Positions 8,985 to 13,744 of a DNA stretch of 64,000 nt are shown here, piece by piece (position 1 is the stretch's first letter; the number at the start of each line of letters is the position of its first letter). The DNA lies in contig JARHZA010000002.1 of the NCBI GenBank assembly GCA_029258375.1, positions 377,001-441,000 of the forward strand, in the 5' to 3' direction. The notes beneath the pieces are model-generated. The model did no database searches. It was not told the origin of the DNA and saw only the letters and a list, made by a program, of their open reading frames with translations. The position numbers and the translations under genes are program-made. Origin of the DNA: Eubacterium sp. Lineage in GTDB: Bacteria; Bacillota; Clostridia; Oscillospirales; Acutalibacteraceae.

Positions 8985-9819
8985 AATCGTTTTTGCAGTT
9001 GGCCATGGCAAATCAAGAAAAGGTGGTTACGATAGTGGCGCAACACATAATGGATATCACGAATTTAAAATTGCAAGAGAAATCGCAAAACATGCTCAAG
9101 AATATTACAATGCTCATTACAACGAACATTGCGACCTTATGAACTATGAAGGTAACTTGTCTTTAAACGATAGAATAAACAGACTTCAAGACAATACATA
9201 CGACCTTGTTGCTGAGTTTCATCTTAATGCTTCTGGTGGTTTGGGCACAGAATGTTATTACCACCATAATTCAGAAAAAGGTAAGAAGTACGCAAAACAA
9301 ATAACAGAAAATATTGCTAATGCTTTAGGTGTTAGAAATAGGGGAGCAAAAATTAGATTAAATGGAGCAGATAGAGATTTCTTTGGAATCATAAGACAAA
9401 CAAAACCTTGTGCAATTCTTATTGAAACTGTTTTCATTGATAGTTCAGACCTTGAAACAGTAAAGGATGCAGCAGGCCAAAGAAAATGTGGCGAGGCTAT
9501 CGCAAGAGCAATCGCAGCCGTTCGTGGTCTTGCTGAAAATGAAGTTGAAAACGATGTTCCAGAAGAAGAGCCAAGCAAGCCAGCAGAAACAGAAAAGCCA
9601 AAGGAGGAATTTAATATGGCAAAAACTTATAAAAACGGTTCAACACCTGAAAATGTATATGCTGATACAGCATTAAAAAATAAAATAGGTACACTTAGTA
9701 AATATGAACAGTGTGAGTGTCTTGATAAGGTGAATGGCAGATACCTTGTAAAATATAAGGTAACTGGTAAAAATATGTATAAAACAGGTTTTGTGAAATA
9801 CCACGGTGGCTTAGAATGA
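8977..9819 (+). CDS. Endolysin, N-acetylmuramoyl-L-alanine amidase (Amidase_3)
   Basis: A 280-residue endolysin that cuts the bond between MurNAc and L-Ala in peptidoglycan. Residues 1-180 form an Amidase_3 domain: VGHG near residue 8 (zinc His), the FHLNAS motif (second zinc His) and ILIETVFIDS with the catalytic Glu. A Glu/Pro/Lys linker (residues 190-213) leads to a 67-residue C-terminal domain, presumably for cell-wall binding. A strong internal Shine-Dalgarno and ATG sit exactly at the linker-domain border (see separate entry). The gene is the last of the prophage and is closed by a strong terminator. Confidence 0.92.
   Translation: MSKIVFAVGHGKSRKGGYDSGATHNGYHEFKIAREIAKHAQEYYNAHYNEHCDLMNYEGNLSLNDRINRLQDNTYDLVAEFHLNASGGLGTECYYHHNSEKGKKYAKQITENIANALGVRNRGAKIRLNGADRDFFGIIRQTKPCAILIETVFIDSSDLETVKDAAGQRKCGEAIARAIAAVRGLAENEVENDVPEEEPSKPAETEKPKEEFNMAKTYKNGSTPENVYADTALKNKIGTLSKYEQCECLDKVNGRYLVKYKVTGKNMYKTGFVKYHGGLE
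9601..9618 (+). promoter_or_regulatory. Internal RBS and start codon inside the endolysin gene
   Basis: AAGGAGG (9601-9607) lies 8 bases before an in-frame ATG (9616) at endolysin codon 214. Translation from here would yield a free 67-residue C-terminal binding domain (9616-9819). Clostridial endolysins such as CD27L and CTP1L are known to make such secondary products. That this one does so is inference from the site. Confidence 0.7.
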
Positions 9820-9821
9820 TT

Positions 9822-9859
9822 AAAAGGGAGTAGCATTACGCTACTCCCTTTTTGTTTTG
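9822..9859 (+). terminator. Rho-independent terminator after the prophage lysis cassette
   Basis: Perfect 9-bp stem GGGAGTAGC/GCTACTCCC (9826-9848) with a 5-base loop, flanked by A and T runs, followed by TTTTTGTTTTG. It ends the endolysin transcript. Related hairpins occur at 11043, 12121 and 13065. Confidence 0.9.
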
Positions 9860-9891
9860 TCAATATATTATCAAAAAATATTGAAAATGTA

Positions 9892-9920
9892 TTGACAAAA
9901 CTATTTTTGATATCTATAAT
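9892..9920 (+). promoter_or_regulatory. Consensus sigma-A promoter of the abiF RNA/gene
   Basis: TTGACA (9892-9897), 17-base spacer, TATAAT (9915-9920). Both boxes are perfect matches. Transcription would start near 9927, immediately before the structured RNA. Confidence 0.88.
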
Positions 9921-9926
9921 AAATAT

Positions 9927-9986
9927 AACATCTCCCCCGGGCCTCTATGTATTAGCATATGCACAATCGGGGGCATTCTGTTTTTA
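9927..9986 (+). ncRNA. abiF-type structured RNA upstream of the HEPN gene
   Basis: The transcript from the consensus promoter begins with a structured element: outer stem CCCCCG (9934-9939) with CGGGGG (9968-9973), an inner helix TATG/CATA around 9946-9959, and an unpaired CACAAT stretch before the 3' arm. It ends with CATTCTGTTTTT, so the hairpin is also terminator-like. A conserved RNA of this kind (abiF motif) is described upstream of AbiF genes. The layout short RNA - leaky terminator - HEPN gene resembles RNA-antitoxin systems; the antitoxin role is inference. Confidence 0.7.
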
Positions 9987-9997
9987 TGGAGACTTTT

Positions 9998-10873
9998 ATG
10001 TCTAAAGAGTTTAAAACAATCGAAGAACAATTAAGTATTCTTGAAAAAAGAGGATTGAAAATTGAGGATAAAGAAATAGCAAGGGATTTTTTGTTGCTAA
10101 ATAACTATTATAGAATTAGTGGGTATTCATTAACTTTAAGGGAACATGATATATTTTATGAAAATGTTAAATTTCAAAATATTATTGATATCTATAATTT
10201 CGATTATGAATTGCGACATATATTGTTGAAGTATATAGAGAAAATTGAAGTTTCTTTTAAATCAGTTTATGCACATTTTTTTAGTGAAATGTATGGCAAA
10301 TTAGAATATAGAAAAAGTATTAATTTTACAGATCCAACTAAGCATTTGAAATTAATTAAAAAAGTCGACGAGTTAGCAAATAAAAATATTGAATTTGAGT
10401 CGTGCTTAAAACATTATGCTATAGATTTAAAAGAAGAATATCCTATGTGGGTTTTTATTGAGTTATTTACGATTTCAGATATATCTAAAATGTATAGAAT
10501 TTCTAAGAATGAACTCAAGGAAAAAGTGGCATTCAAATTTAATTACAAAATGAGTAATGGATATGAATTTTTGGAAAAACATATGCATTCTATTACCATA
10601 ATTAGAAATTTATGCGCTCATAATAGTAGACTTTATAATAGATTATTTGTTTCAAAGCCGAATTTAAATTCTAAAGAAAAACAATTTTTAAATAGAGATG
10701 AAAATGGTGAATATGACAATTCACATTTGTTTGGATTTATTATGATTATGAGGCGCCTTTTAGAAAGAAAGGATTTTATAGATTTAAAAAAAGATATTAT
10801 TGAATTAACACATAAATATCCATTTGTTAGTTTAAAATATTATGGTTTTGGTCCGAATTGGAATGATTTATAA
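9998..10873 (+). CDS. abiF: AbiF/AbiD (Abi_2) family HEPN protein
   Basis: A 291-residue abortive-infection protein. The ATG at 9998 is chosen because GGAG (9988-9991) precedes it and because the product then starts MSKEFKTIEEQL as Abi_2 proteins do. An upstream in-frame ATG at 9959 would run through the RNA hairpin. The HEPN ribonuclease motif R-X4-H is present as RNLCAH (R203, H208), and an early YRISGY segment matches the family. Predicted action: RNA cleavage upon phage attack, held in check otherwise, possibly by the upstream RNA. It is the first gene behind the prophage lysis cassette, a common position for superinfection-exclusion cargo. Confidence 0.88.
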   Translation: MSKEFKTIEEQLSILEKRGLKIEDKEIARDFLLLNNYYRISGYSLTLREHDIFYENVKFQNIIDIYNFDYELRHILLKYIEKIEVSFKSVYAHFFSEMYGKLEYRKSINFTDPTKHLKLIKKVDELANKNIEFESCLKHYAIDLKEEYPMWVFIELFTISDISKMYRISKNELKEKVAFKFNYKMSNGYEFLEKHMHSITIIRNLCAHNSRLYNRLFVSKPNLNSKEKQFLNRDENGEYDNSHLFGFIMIMRRLLERKDFIDLKKDIIELTHKYPFVSLKYYGFGPNWNDL

Positions 10874-10882
10874 TTAGTGTCA

Positions 10883-10893
10883 TATAATATAAT
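10883..10893 (+). promoter_or_regulatory. Possible -10 element before the second RNA
   Basis: Two overlapping TATAAT hexamers (10883-10888 and 10888-10893) lie just downstream of the abiF stop. A -35 is poor (TTGGAA at 10858 with a 19-base spacer). The second RNA might instead be processed from the abiF transcript. Confidence 0.35.
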
Positions 10894-10896
10894 AAC

Positions 10897-10940
10897 AGTT
10901 CCCAAGAGCCAGATTCGGCGCAATACTTTGGGCCTTTTGT
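10897..10940 (+). ncRNA. Second abiF-RNA-like hairpin downstream of the HEPN gene
   Basis: Outer stem CCCAAG (10901-10906) pairs with CTTTGGG (10926-10932, one bulged T). An inner stem GCC/GGC (10908-10919) has a 6-base loop, and an unpaired GCAATA lies before the 3' arm. CCTTTTGTT follows. The order of parts (C-rich arm, RGCC, small hairpin, GCA(C)AAT, G-rich arm, T-rich end) repeats that of the upstream RNA at 9934-9986. Function is unknown. Confidence 0.5.
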
Positions 10941-10963
10941 TAGCGAGAGTTTTACTCTCGCTA
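10941..10963 (+). terminator. Hairpin after the second RNA
   Basis: A 9-bp stem TAGCGAGAG/CTCTCGCTA with a 5-base loop. It has no clean T run after it, so it may be a 3'-end stabiliser or part of the RNA structure rather than a terminator. Confidence 0.45.
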
Positions 10964-11040
10964 TAGTATATTAGGTTTATACTATGCAGATAATAATTAT
11001 ACGTTAAAATCTTACCATGTCAATTATATATGAAATAAAA

Positions 11041-11071
11041 AAGGGAGTAGCAAAATGCCACTCCCTTTTTT
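11041..11071. terminator. Terminator hairpin, second of four related copies
   Basis: GGGAGTAGC/GCCACTCCC (11043-11065) with loop AAAAT, one mismatch, A run before and T run after, so it can act on both strands. It is nearly identical to the hairpins at 12121 and 13065 and similar to the one at 9826. It separates the abiF unit from the membrane-protein unit. Confidence 0.8.
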
Positions 11072-11111
11072 ATTCTATTATGATATTAAACTGTTTTATA
11101 TAACTAAACAT
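11070..11111 (-). pseudogene. Decayed 5' fragment of cotJC (second copy)
   Basis: Reads MFSYIKQF and then a few residues to a stop on the minus strand. The first six codons and the DNA around the start (TATAACTAAACATAAAT on the plus strand) are the same as in the cotJC remnant at 12730-12834. No Shine-Dalgarno is left. It is followed on the minus strand by a terminator hairpin, as the other copy is. No functional product is expected. Confidence 0.5.
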
Positions 11112-11198
11112 AAATCATTTGCTGTATTATGTGATTTTTTATAATTATGTTGTTTTGTAAAATCATAATGAACACATTATTTTAAATATTTAATAAAC

Positions 11199-11227
11199 TT
11201 GTAGATTTTAGTAGTGTGCGATATACT
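11199..11227 (+). promoter_or_regulatory. Promoter of the 276-residue membrane protein gene
   Basis: TTGTAG (11199-11204), 17-base spacer, TATACT (11222-11227). It lies 33 bases upstream of the GTG start. The stretch 10964-11198 before it holds only the hairpin and cotJC fragment listed here. Confidence 0.6.
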
Positions 11228-11260
11228 GTAATGGTATAAAACGTAAAGGACTGAATAAAA

Positions 11261-12091
11261 GTGATTTGGATTATTGTTGTTACTACTTTAATTTTGCTTT
11301 TGCCTATTATAGGAATTGGTGTTGTATCAAAATTTGGAATGAATTTGTTTGAAGAACCAGAATTCTGGTATTCTTATATGTCATATTTTGGGGCGGTTGT
11401 TTTAGGCGCTATTGCCGTTTGGCAAAATAAAAATGCTCAAAAGGTAAATGAAAAACTAACAAAAGAAAATAATAATTTGCAAAAGATTATGGTTCAAAAA
11501 ATGCTACCTATAGTTAAAGTTGAATCCGTAAAAACTTTATGCACAAATACAAATACGAATAAAATTAGTAAAACTAAATTGCCAAGTAAAAATTCATATT
11601 CACTTGCTATAGTTCAGAAAATACATTTAGGAGCACAAAACAACGATGCAATACAAGATAGTAGAGACTTACGAGTAATCAAAGTGAATGTAGATGCAGA
11701 TGATAATGCTCTGTTCGAAAAGGAAGTAACATTTTCAATAAACAATATATCAGATACTTTCATACGGCATATAGAAATAGAAAAAATAGAAATTAGTGGA
11801 TATAAAGGTGCTTTTGAATATGTAGTATGTAACAATGAAATAAAAGGAAATGGAATTTCAGAGTTACTGAGTTTTAGCGATACAGTTAATTTCAAAATGA
11901 AATTTTTCTTTAATGATAAACAAAAGAAAGAATGCTGGGATAATATTTTGGGCGGTATAGCATTTACGATATATCTTACAAGCACTTCAATAAACGGAAT
12001 TAAATTTAACGAATATATTTATATAGATGTAAGCAATGAAGGAGTTTGCAAGACTTCTTATGGCGAATGGGATTTACAAGAATATAAGTAA
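11261..12091 (+). CDS. Unknown membrane-anchored protein of the accessory island
   Basis: A 276-residue protein starting at GTG, with AAAGGA 10 bases before it. Two hydrophobic helices (residues about 2-22 and 40-58) are followed by a Lys/Gln/Asn-rich coiled segment (58-85) and a soluble, beta-rich domain of about 190 residues, probably cytoplasmic. I do not recognise the family. Similar architectures (two helices, short coiled coil, soluble domain) occur among accessory proteins next to prophages. It has its own promoter and lies between two island-type terminators, so it looks like an independent cargo unit. Confidence 0.7.
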   Translation: MIWIIVVTTLILLLPIIGIGVVSKFGMNLFEEPEFWYSYMSYFGAVVLGAIAVWQNKNAQKVNEKLTKENNNLQKIMVQKMLPIVKVESVKTLCTNTNTNKISKTKLPSKNSYSLAIVQKIHLGAQNNDAIQDSRDLRVIKVNVDADDNALFEKEVTFSINNISDTFIRHIEIEKIEISGYKGAFEYVVCNNEIKGNGISELLSFSDTVNFKMKFFFNDKQKKECWDNILGGIAFTIYLTSTSINGIKFNEYIYIDVSNEGVCKTSYGEWDLQEYK

Positions 12092-12105
12092 CATAATGTG
12101 TTAAT

Positions 12106-12335
12106 TATAAATGTAAAAAAAGGAGAAGCAAAATGCCACTCCCTTTTTAGTTATTTGTTTTCTTTAATGAAATTTTCAATAGCAGCCTTAATTACACTGG
12201 CTTGTGATACACCTTTGCTTTTGCATAGTTCTTTAAATTCTGCAACTAATTCTTTTGGCAGTTCTGCTTTAACAGTGGAATAAACTTTATTATTATATCT
12301 GCGTTTAACTTCACTGCTTGTTGATGTTTTTTTGT
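12106..12335. repeat. Direct repeat copy 1 (about 230 bp)
   Basis: Starts at TATAAATGTAAAAA and contains a terminator hairpin plus most of the RHH gene. It is repeated with few substitutions at 13051-13280. The two copies are about 945 bases apart. Confidence 0.9.
12115..12148. terminator. Terminator hairpin, third of four related copies
   Basis: GGAG and AGC pair imperfectly with GCC and CTCC around loop AAAAT (12121-12144), with A and T runs outside. It serves the membrane-protein gene on the plus strand and the RHH gene on the minus strand. Confidence 0.75.
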
Positions 12336-12345
12336 TTTCAGTCAT
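12151..12345 (-). CDS. Ribbon-helix-helix (CopG/Arc-like) protein, copy 1
   Basis: A 64-residue protein with a charged N-terminal arm (residues 1-20), a beta strand (VYSTVKAELP) and two helices (ELVAEFKELCKSKGV and SQASVIKAAIENFIK). This is the RHH_1/CopG fold, which binds DNA as a dimer. A near-identical paralogue lies at 13095-13292. The start is preceded by AAGGAAG, and a 27-residue membrane peptide ends five bases upstream, so the two form an operon. It may regulate itself or the neighbouring toxin-like peptide; target unknown. Confidence 0.85.
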   Translation of the reverse strand: MTENKKTSTSSEVKRRYNNKVYSTVKAELPKELVAEFKELCKSKGVSQASVIKAAIENFIKENK

Positions 12346-12350
12346 TGTAA

Positions 12351-12434
12351 TTACTTCCTTTTTATAATTGTTACAAATGCAGCAATACTTATTGCAAGAG
12401 CAACTAAACTTATTATCAATGAAATTGTTTGCAT
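12351..12434 (-). CDS. Tiny hydrophobic peptide upstream of RHH copy 1
   Basis: A 27-codon frame: start MQTISL, one long hydrophobic helix, positively charged end IIKRK. It ends five bases before the RHH start. No strong Shine-Dalgarno is seen before its ATG, which lowers confidence. In the second module a longer membrane protein occupies the same place before the paralogous RHH gene. The peptide may be a toxin-like or anchor component. Confidence 0.45.
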   Translation of the reverse strand: MQTISLIISLVALAISIAAFVTIIKRK

Positions 12435-12456
12435 TTTATAAATAATGGTGTATAAT
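12429..12456 (+). promoter_or_regulatory. Antisense promoter facing toxin-like peptide 1
   Basis: TTGCAT (12429-12434), 16-base spacer, TATAAT (12451-12456) on the plus strand. It points into the 3' end of the toxin-like peptide gene on the minus strand. Confidence 0.55.
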
Positions 12457-12491
12457 ATCAAGTAGGAAGGGAGCATTCGCTCCCAACCGTT

Positions 12492-12587
12492 TTAGTTTTT
12501 TTTAGCCAACTTGTAAGCAATTATCGCCGTTATTAGAGCTAACAGCGAACTTATTAAGTTGGCTAAACTTGATATTAAATCAATCAC
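12492..12587 (-). CDS. Type I toxin-like hydrophobic peptide (31 aa)
   Basis: A GTG start with AGGAGG six bases upstream (12594-12599), well inside a GAGGAGAGGAGG run. The product is 31 residues: IDLISS, a Leu/Ile/Ala membrane helix, then Tyr and a basic end (KLAKKN). Size, hydrophobic helix and basic tail match small membrane toxins of type I systems in Firmicutes. It has a near-consensus promoter with a palindrome between the boxes, and a facing antisense promoter. Position next to a prophage fits, since such systems often stabilise prophages. Toxicity is inferred. Confidence 0.65.
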   Translation of the reverse strand: MIDLISSLANLISSLLALITAIIAYKLAKKN

Positions 12588-12618
12588 CGCTATCCTCCTC
12601 TCCTCATCTGATGTTTAT

Positions 12619-12647
12619 ATTATATCATACTCATACGAGTATGCCAA
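12619..12647 (-). promoter_or_regulatory. Promoter of toxin-like peptide 1 with palindromic operator
   Basis: On the minus strand: TTGGCA (12642-12647), 17-base spacer, TATAAT (12619-12624). The spacer is filled by the palindrome CATACTC-ATAC-GAGTATG as read on the plus strand (12626-12643). A dimeric repressor bound there would block RNA polymerase; the adjacent RHH protein is a candidate. Confidence 0.75.
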
Positions 12648-12690
12648 TGTTTTTTTATAAAAAAATCAAAAAATATAATTAAAAATTGTA

Positions 12691-12719
12691 AAAAGCCCCT
12701 AATTATTAGGGGCTTTTTT
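12691..12719. terminator. Bidirectional terminator between module 1 and the cotJC remnant
   Basis: Perfect 12-bp stem AAAAGCCCCTAA/TTAGGGGCTTTT with a 3-base loop and T runs on both sides. A close variant lies at 13704-13736. Confidence 0.88.
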
Positions 12720-12729
12720 ATTATCTCTT

Positions 12730-12834
12730 TTAACCGCCAAGTCCTCCATATTGACTTATTATAAGGTTTGCAGCAGCAGGATTACAGTGTTTAATGTTTA
12801 TAGGATATTGAAGTTTTTTTATATAACTAAACAT
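12730..12834 (-). pseudogene. cotJC: 5' remnant of cotJC (manganese-catalase-like coat protein)
   Basis: With an intact AAAGGAG seven bases before ATG, the minus strand encodes 34 residues that follow the CotJC N-terminus: KKLQYPINIK, then NP.AA..LIISQYGG, and then a stop where the family continues with the catalase domain. The full-length protein is about 190 residues. The fragment is followed directly by a terminator. A shorter copy of the same start is at 11070-11111. The cotJAB genes at 17.7-18.1 kb lack a cotJC neighbour. Confidence 0.7.
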
Positions 12835-12873
12835 AAATTATCTCCTTTATAGTTACTAATTTATTGTATGATT

Positions 12874-12885
12874 TATTTCGAAATA
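12874..12885. promoter_or_regulatory. Palindrome upstream of the cotJC remnant
   Basis: TATTTCGAAATA is a perfect 12-base palindrome about 40 bases before the remnant's start codon. A TTCGAA core also occurs in the spacer of the second toxin promoter (13646-13662). Regulatory role is speculative. Confidence 0.3.
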
Positions 12886-12931
12886 TGTTATTTTTATGCA
12901 AAACAAAATAATGGTTTAATTTTACACAAAA

Positions 12932-13038
12932 ACATAATGGATTAAAACCATATAAGACATTGTTCAAATAACTATACTTAAAAGTGTTTTTGTTTCCAAA
13001 TATGTATTACGGTTGTAAATGTAACACACATAAGTTGC
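12932..13038 (-). pseudogene. azlD: Duplicated fragment of the azlD 3' end
   Basis: About 105 bases match the 3' end of azlD at 13751-13860 with scattered changes and short indels; shared blocks include ATGGATTAAAACCATATAAGA, TATACTTA and GTTTCCAAATATG. It carries several substitutions and has no start, so it is a dead copy left by a duplication that also copied the TA/RHH module. Confidence 0.8.
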
Positions 13039-13050
13039 CAGCAATAGAAC

Positions 13051-13280
13051 TATAAATGTAAAAAGGGAGAAGCAAAATGCCACTCCCTTTTTAGTTATTT
13101 GTTTTCTTTAATGAAATTTTCAATAGCAGATTTAATCACACTGGCTTGTGATACGCCTTTACTTTTGCATAGTTCTTTAAATTCTGCAACTAATTCTTTT
13201 GGCAGTTCTGCTTTAACAGTAGAATAAACTTTATTATTATATCTGCGTTTAACTTCACTACTTGTTGATGTTTTTCTGTT
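13051..13280. repeat. Direct repeat copy 2 (about 230 bp)
   Basis: Second copy of the repeat at 12106-12335, covering the terminator hairpin and most of the second RHH gene. Similarity fades at the RHH start codon on one side and at TATAAATG on the other. Confidence 0.9.
13061..13092. terminator. Terminator hairpin, fourth of four related copies
   Basis: GGGAG and GC pair with GC and CTCCC (13065-13087) around loop AAAAT, with A/T runs outside. It ends the second RHH gene on the minus strand. Confidence 0.78.
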
Positions 13281-13292
13281 TTTTGTTTCCAT
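13095..13292 (-). CDS. Ribbon-helix-helix (CopG/Arc-like) protein, copy 2
   Basis: A 65-residue paralogue of the RHH protein at 12151-12345; after the first few residues only about one position differs (SVIKSAIENF against SVIKAAIENF). GGAGG stands before the start. Its 5' end overlaps the upstream membrane-protein gene by 35 bases. Near-identity at protein level with synonymous changes at DNA level suggests that both copies have been kept functional. Confidence 0.85.
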   Translation of the reverse strand: METKNRKTSTSSEVKRRYNNKVYSTVKAELPKELVAEFKELCKSKGVSQASVIKSAIENFIKENK

Positions 13293-13446
13293 TTTTTAAT
13301 ATCCTCCATAATTTTAAAATAGAATTTATAATTATGATAACTGCATTTAATAATATTATAATTTTAAGTGTAGGAGTAAACCCGTTTTGAATAGCAATTA
13401 AAAGCATTGTAATTATTGAAATAAAGAAAAAATTATTGTTTAACAC
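13258..13446 (-). CDS. Small two-helix membrane protein upstream of RHH copy 2
   Basis: I start it at GTG 13446, because AAAGGAG lies eight bases before; an in-frame ATG at 13464 contains that site within its own codons. The 62-residue product has two hydrophobic helices (FFFISIITMLLIAI and IIILLNAVIIIINSIL) and a Lys/Asn-rich tail. It overlaps the RHH start. Module 1 has only a 27-residue peptide in this place. No family is recognised. Confidence 0.6.
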   Translation of the reverse strand: MLNNNFFFISIITMLLIAIQNGFTPTLKIIILLNAVIIIINSILKLWRILKNGNKKQKNINK

Positions 13447-13475
13447 TTGTAAGACTCCTTTCATAGTGTTATAAT
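13447..13475 (+). promoter_or_regulatory. Antisense promoter facing toxin-like remnant 2
   Basis: TTGTAA (13447-13452), 17-base spacer, TATAAT (13470-13475) on the plus strand. It corresponds to the antisense promoter of module 1. Confidence 0.6.
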
Positions 13476-13521
13476 AATCATACCCACTTGAAGTGGGAGG
13501 GGCTTTCGCCCCTCAAGTTTT

Positions 13522-13614
13522 TTAGTTCTTGAAAACCATTATTACAGTTGCTAAGGTAACGATTATTTCGTAAACTGTATTGATGATTTCAAGAACTTTA
13601 TTTTTATCATTAAT
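13522..13614 (-). pseudogene. Degenerate type I toxin-like peptide, copy 2
   Basis: An open frame of about 30 codons ends in a hydrophobic helix and KN-stop (EIIVTLATVIMVFKN), in the same place as the peptide of module 1. There is no ATG, GTG or TTG at its beginning and the AGGAGG site is gone, while the promoter and the facing antisense promoter remain. An ATT start cannot be excluded. It looks like a toxin gene silenced by loss of its translation signals. Confidence 0.5.
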
Positions 13615-13639
13615 TTTATCGCTATGATATAATGTTTAT

Positions 13640-13668
13640 ATTATATCATGCTTCGAAATGTTTGATAA
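13640..13668 (-). promoter_or_regulatory. Promoter of toxin-like remnant 2
   Basis: Minus strand: TTATCA (13663-13668), 17-base spacer, TATAAT (13640-13645). The stretch TGATATAATATAAACAT is shared with the module 1 promoter, but the palindromic spacer has diverged. Confidence 0.6.
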
Positions 13669-13703
13669 GGTTTTTATTTTTATAAAATATAATTTTAAAT
13701 TTT

Positions 13704-13736
13704 AAAAAGCCCCCTAACTATTAGGGGACTTTTTTA
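13704..13736. terminator. Bidirectional terminator after azlD
   Basis: Stem AAAAAG.CCCCTAA / TTAGGGG.CTTTTTT with one mismatch; T runs on both strands. It ends azlCD on the minus strand and the putative antisense RNA of module 2 on the plus strand. Confidence 0.82.
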
Positions 13737-13744
13737 TATTTAGG

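Larger units (their letters stand above)
12463..12719 (+). ncRNA. Putative antisense RNA to toxin-like peptide 1
   Basis: A transcript from the plus-strand promoter would run through the hairpin GGGAGC/GCTCCC (12469-12484), then antisense across the whole peptide gene and its leader, and stop at the terminator 12691-12719. This is the type I toxin-antitoxin layout (convergent overlap at the mRNA 3' end). The RNA is inferred; only promoter and terminator are seen. Confidence 0.5.

Noticed and set aside
9959-9997. In-frame ATG upstream of abiF that would add 13 residues
   Set aside because: It lies within the RNA hairpin and has no SD; the ATG at 9998 has GGAG at proper distance and gives the typical family start.
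12690-13740. Repeated hairpins as a possible CRISPR array
   Set aside because: Only two GCCCC hairpins about 1 kb apart and four related terminators at irregular distances; no repeat-spacer pattern and no cas genes.
9860-13740. Prophage attachment site (attR)
   Set aside because: The right prophage end should be here, but without the left end or integrase no core repeat can be identified; azlD and cotJC fragments are better explained by duplication.
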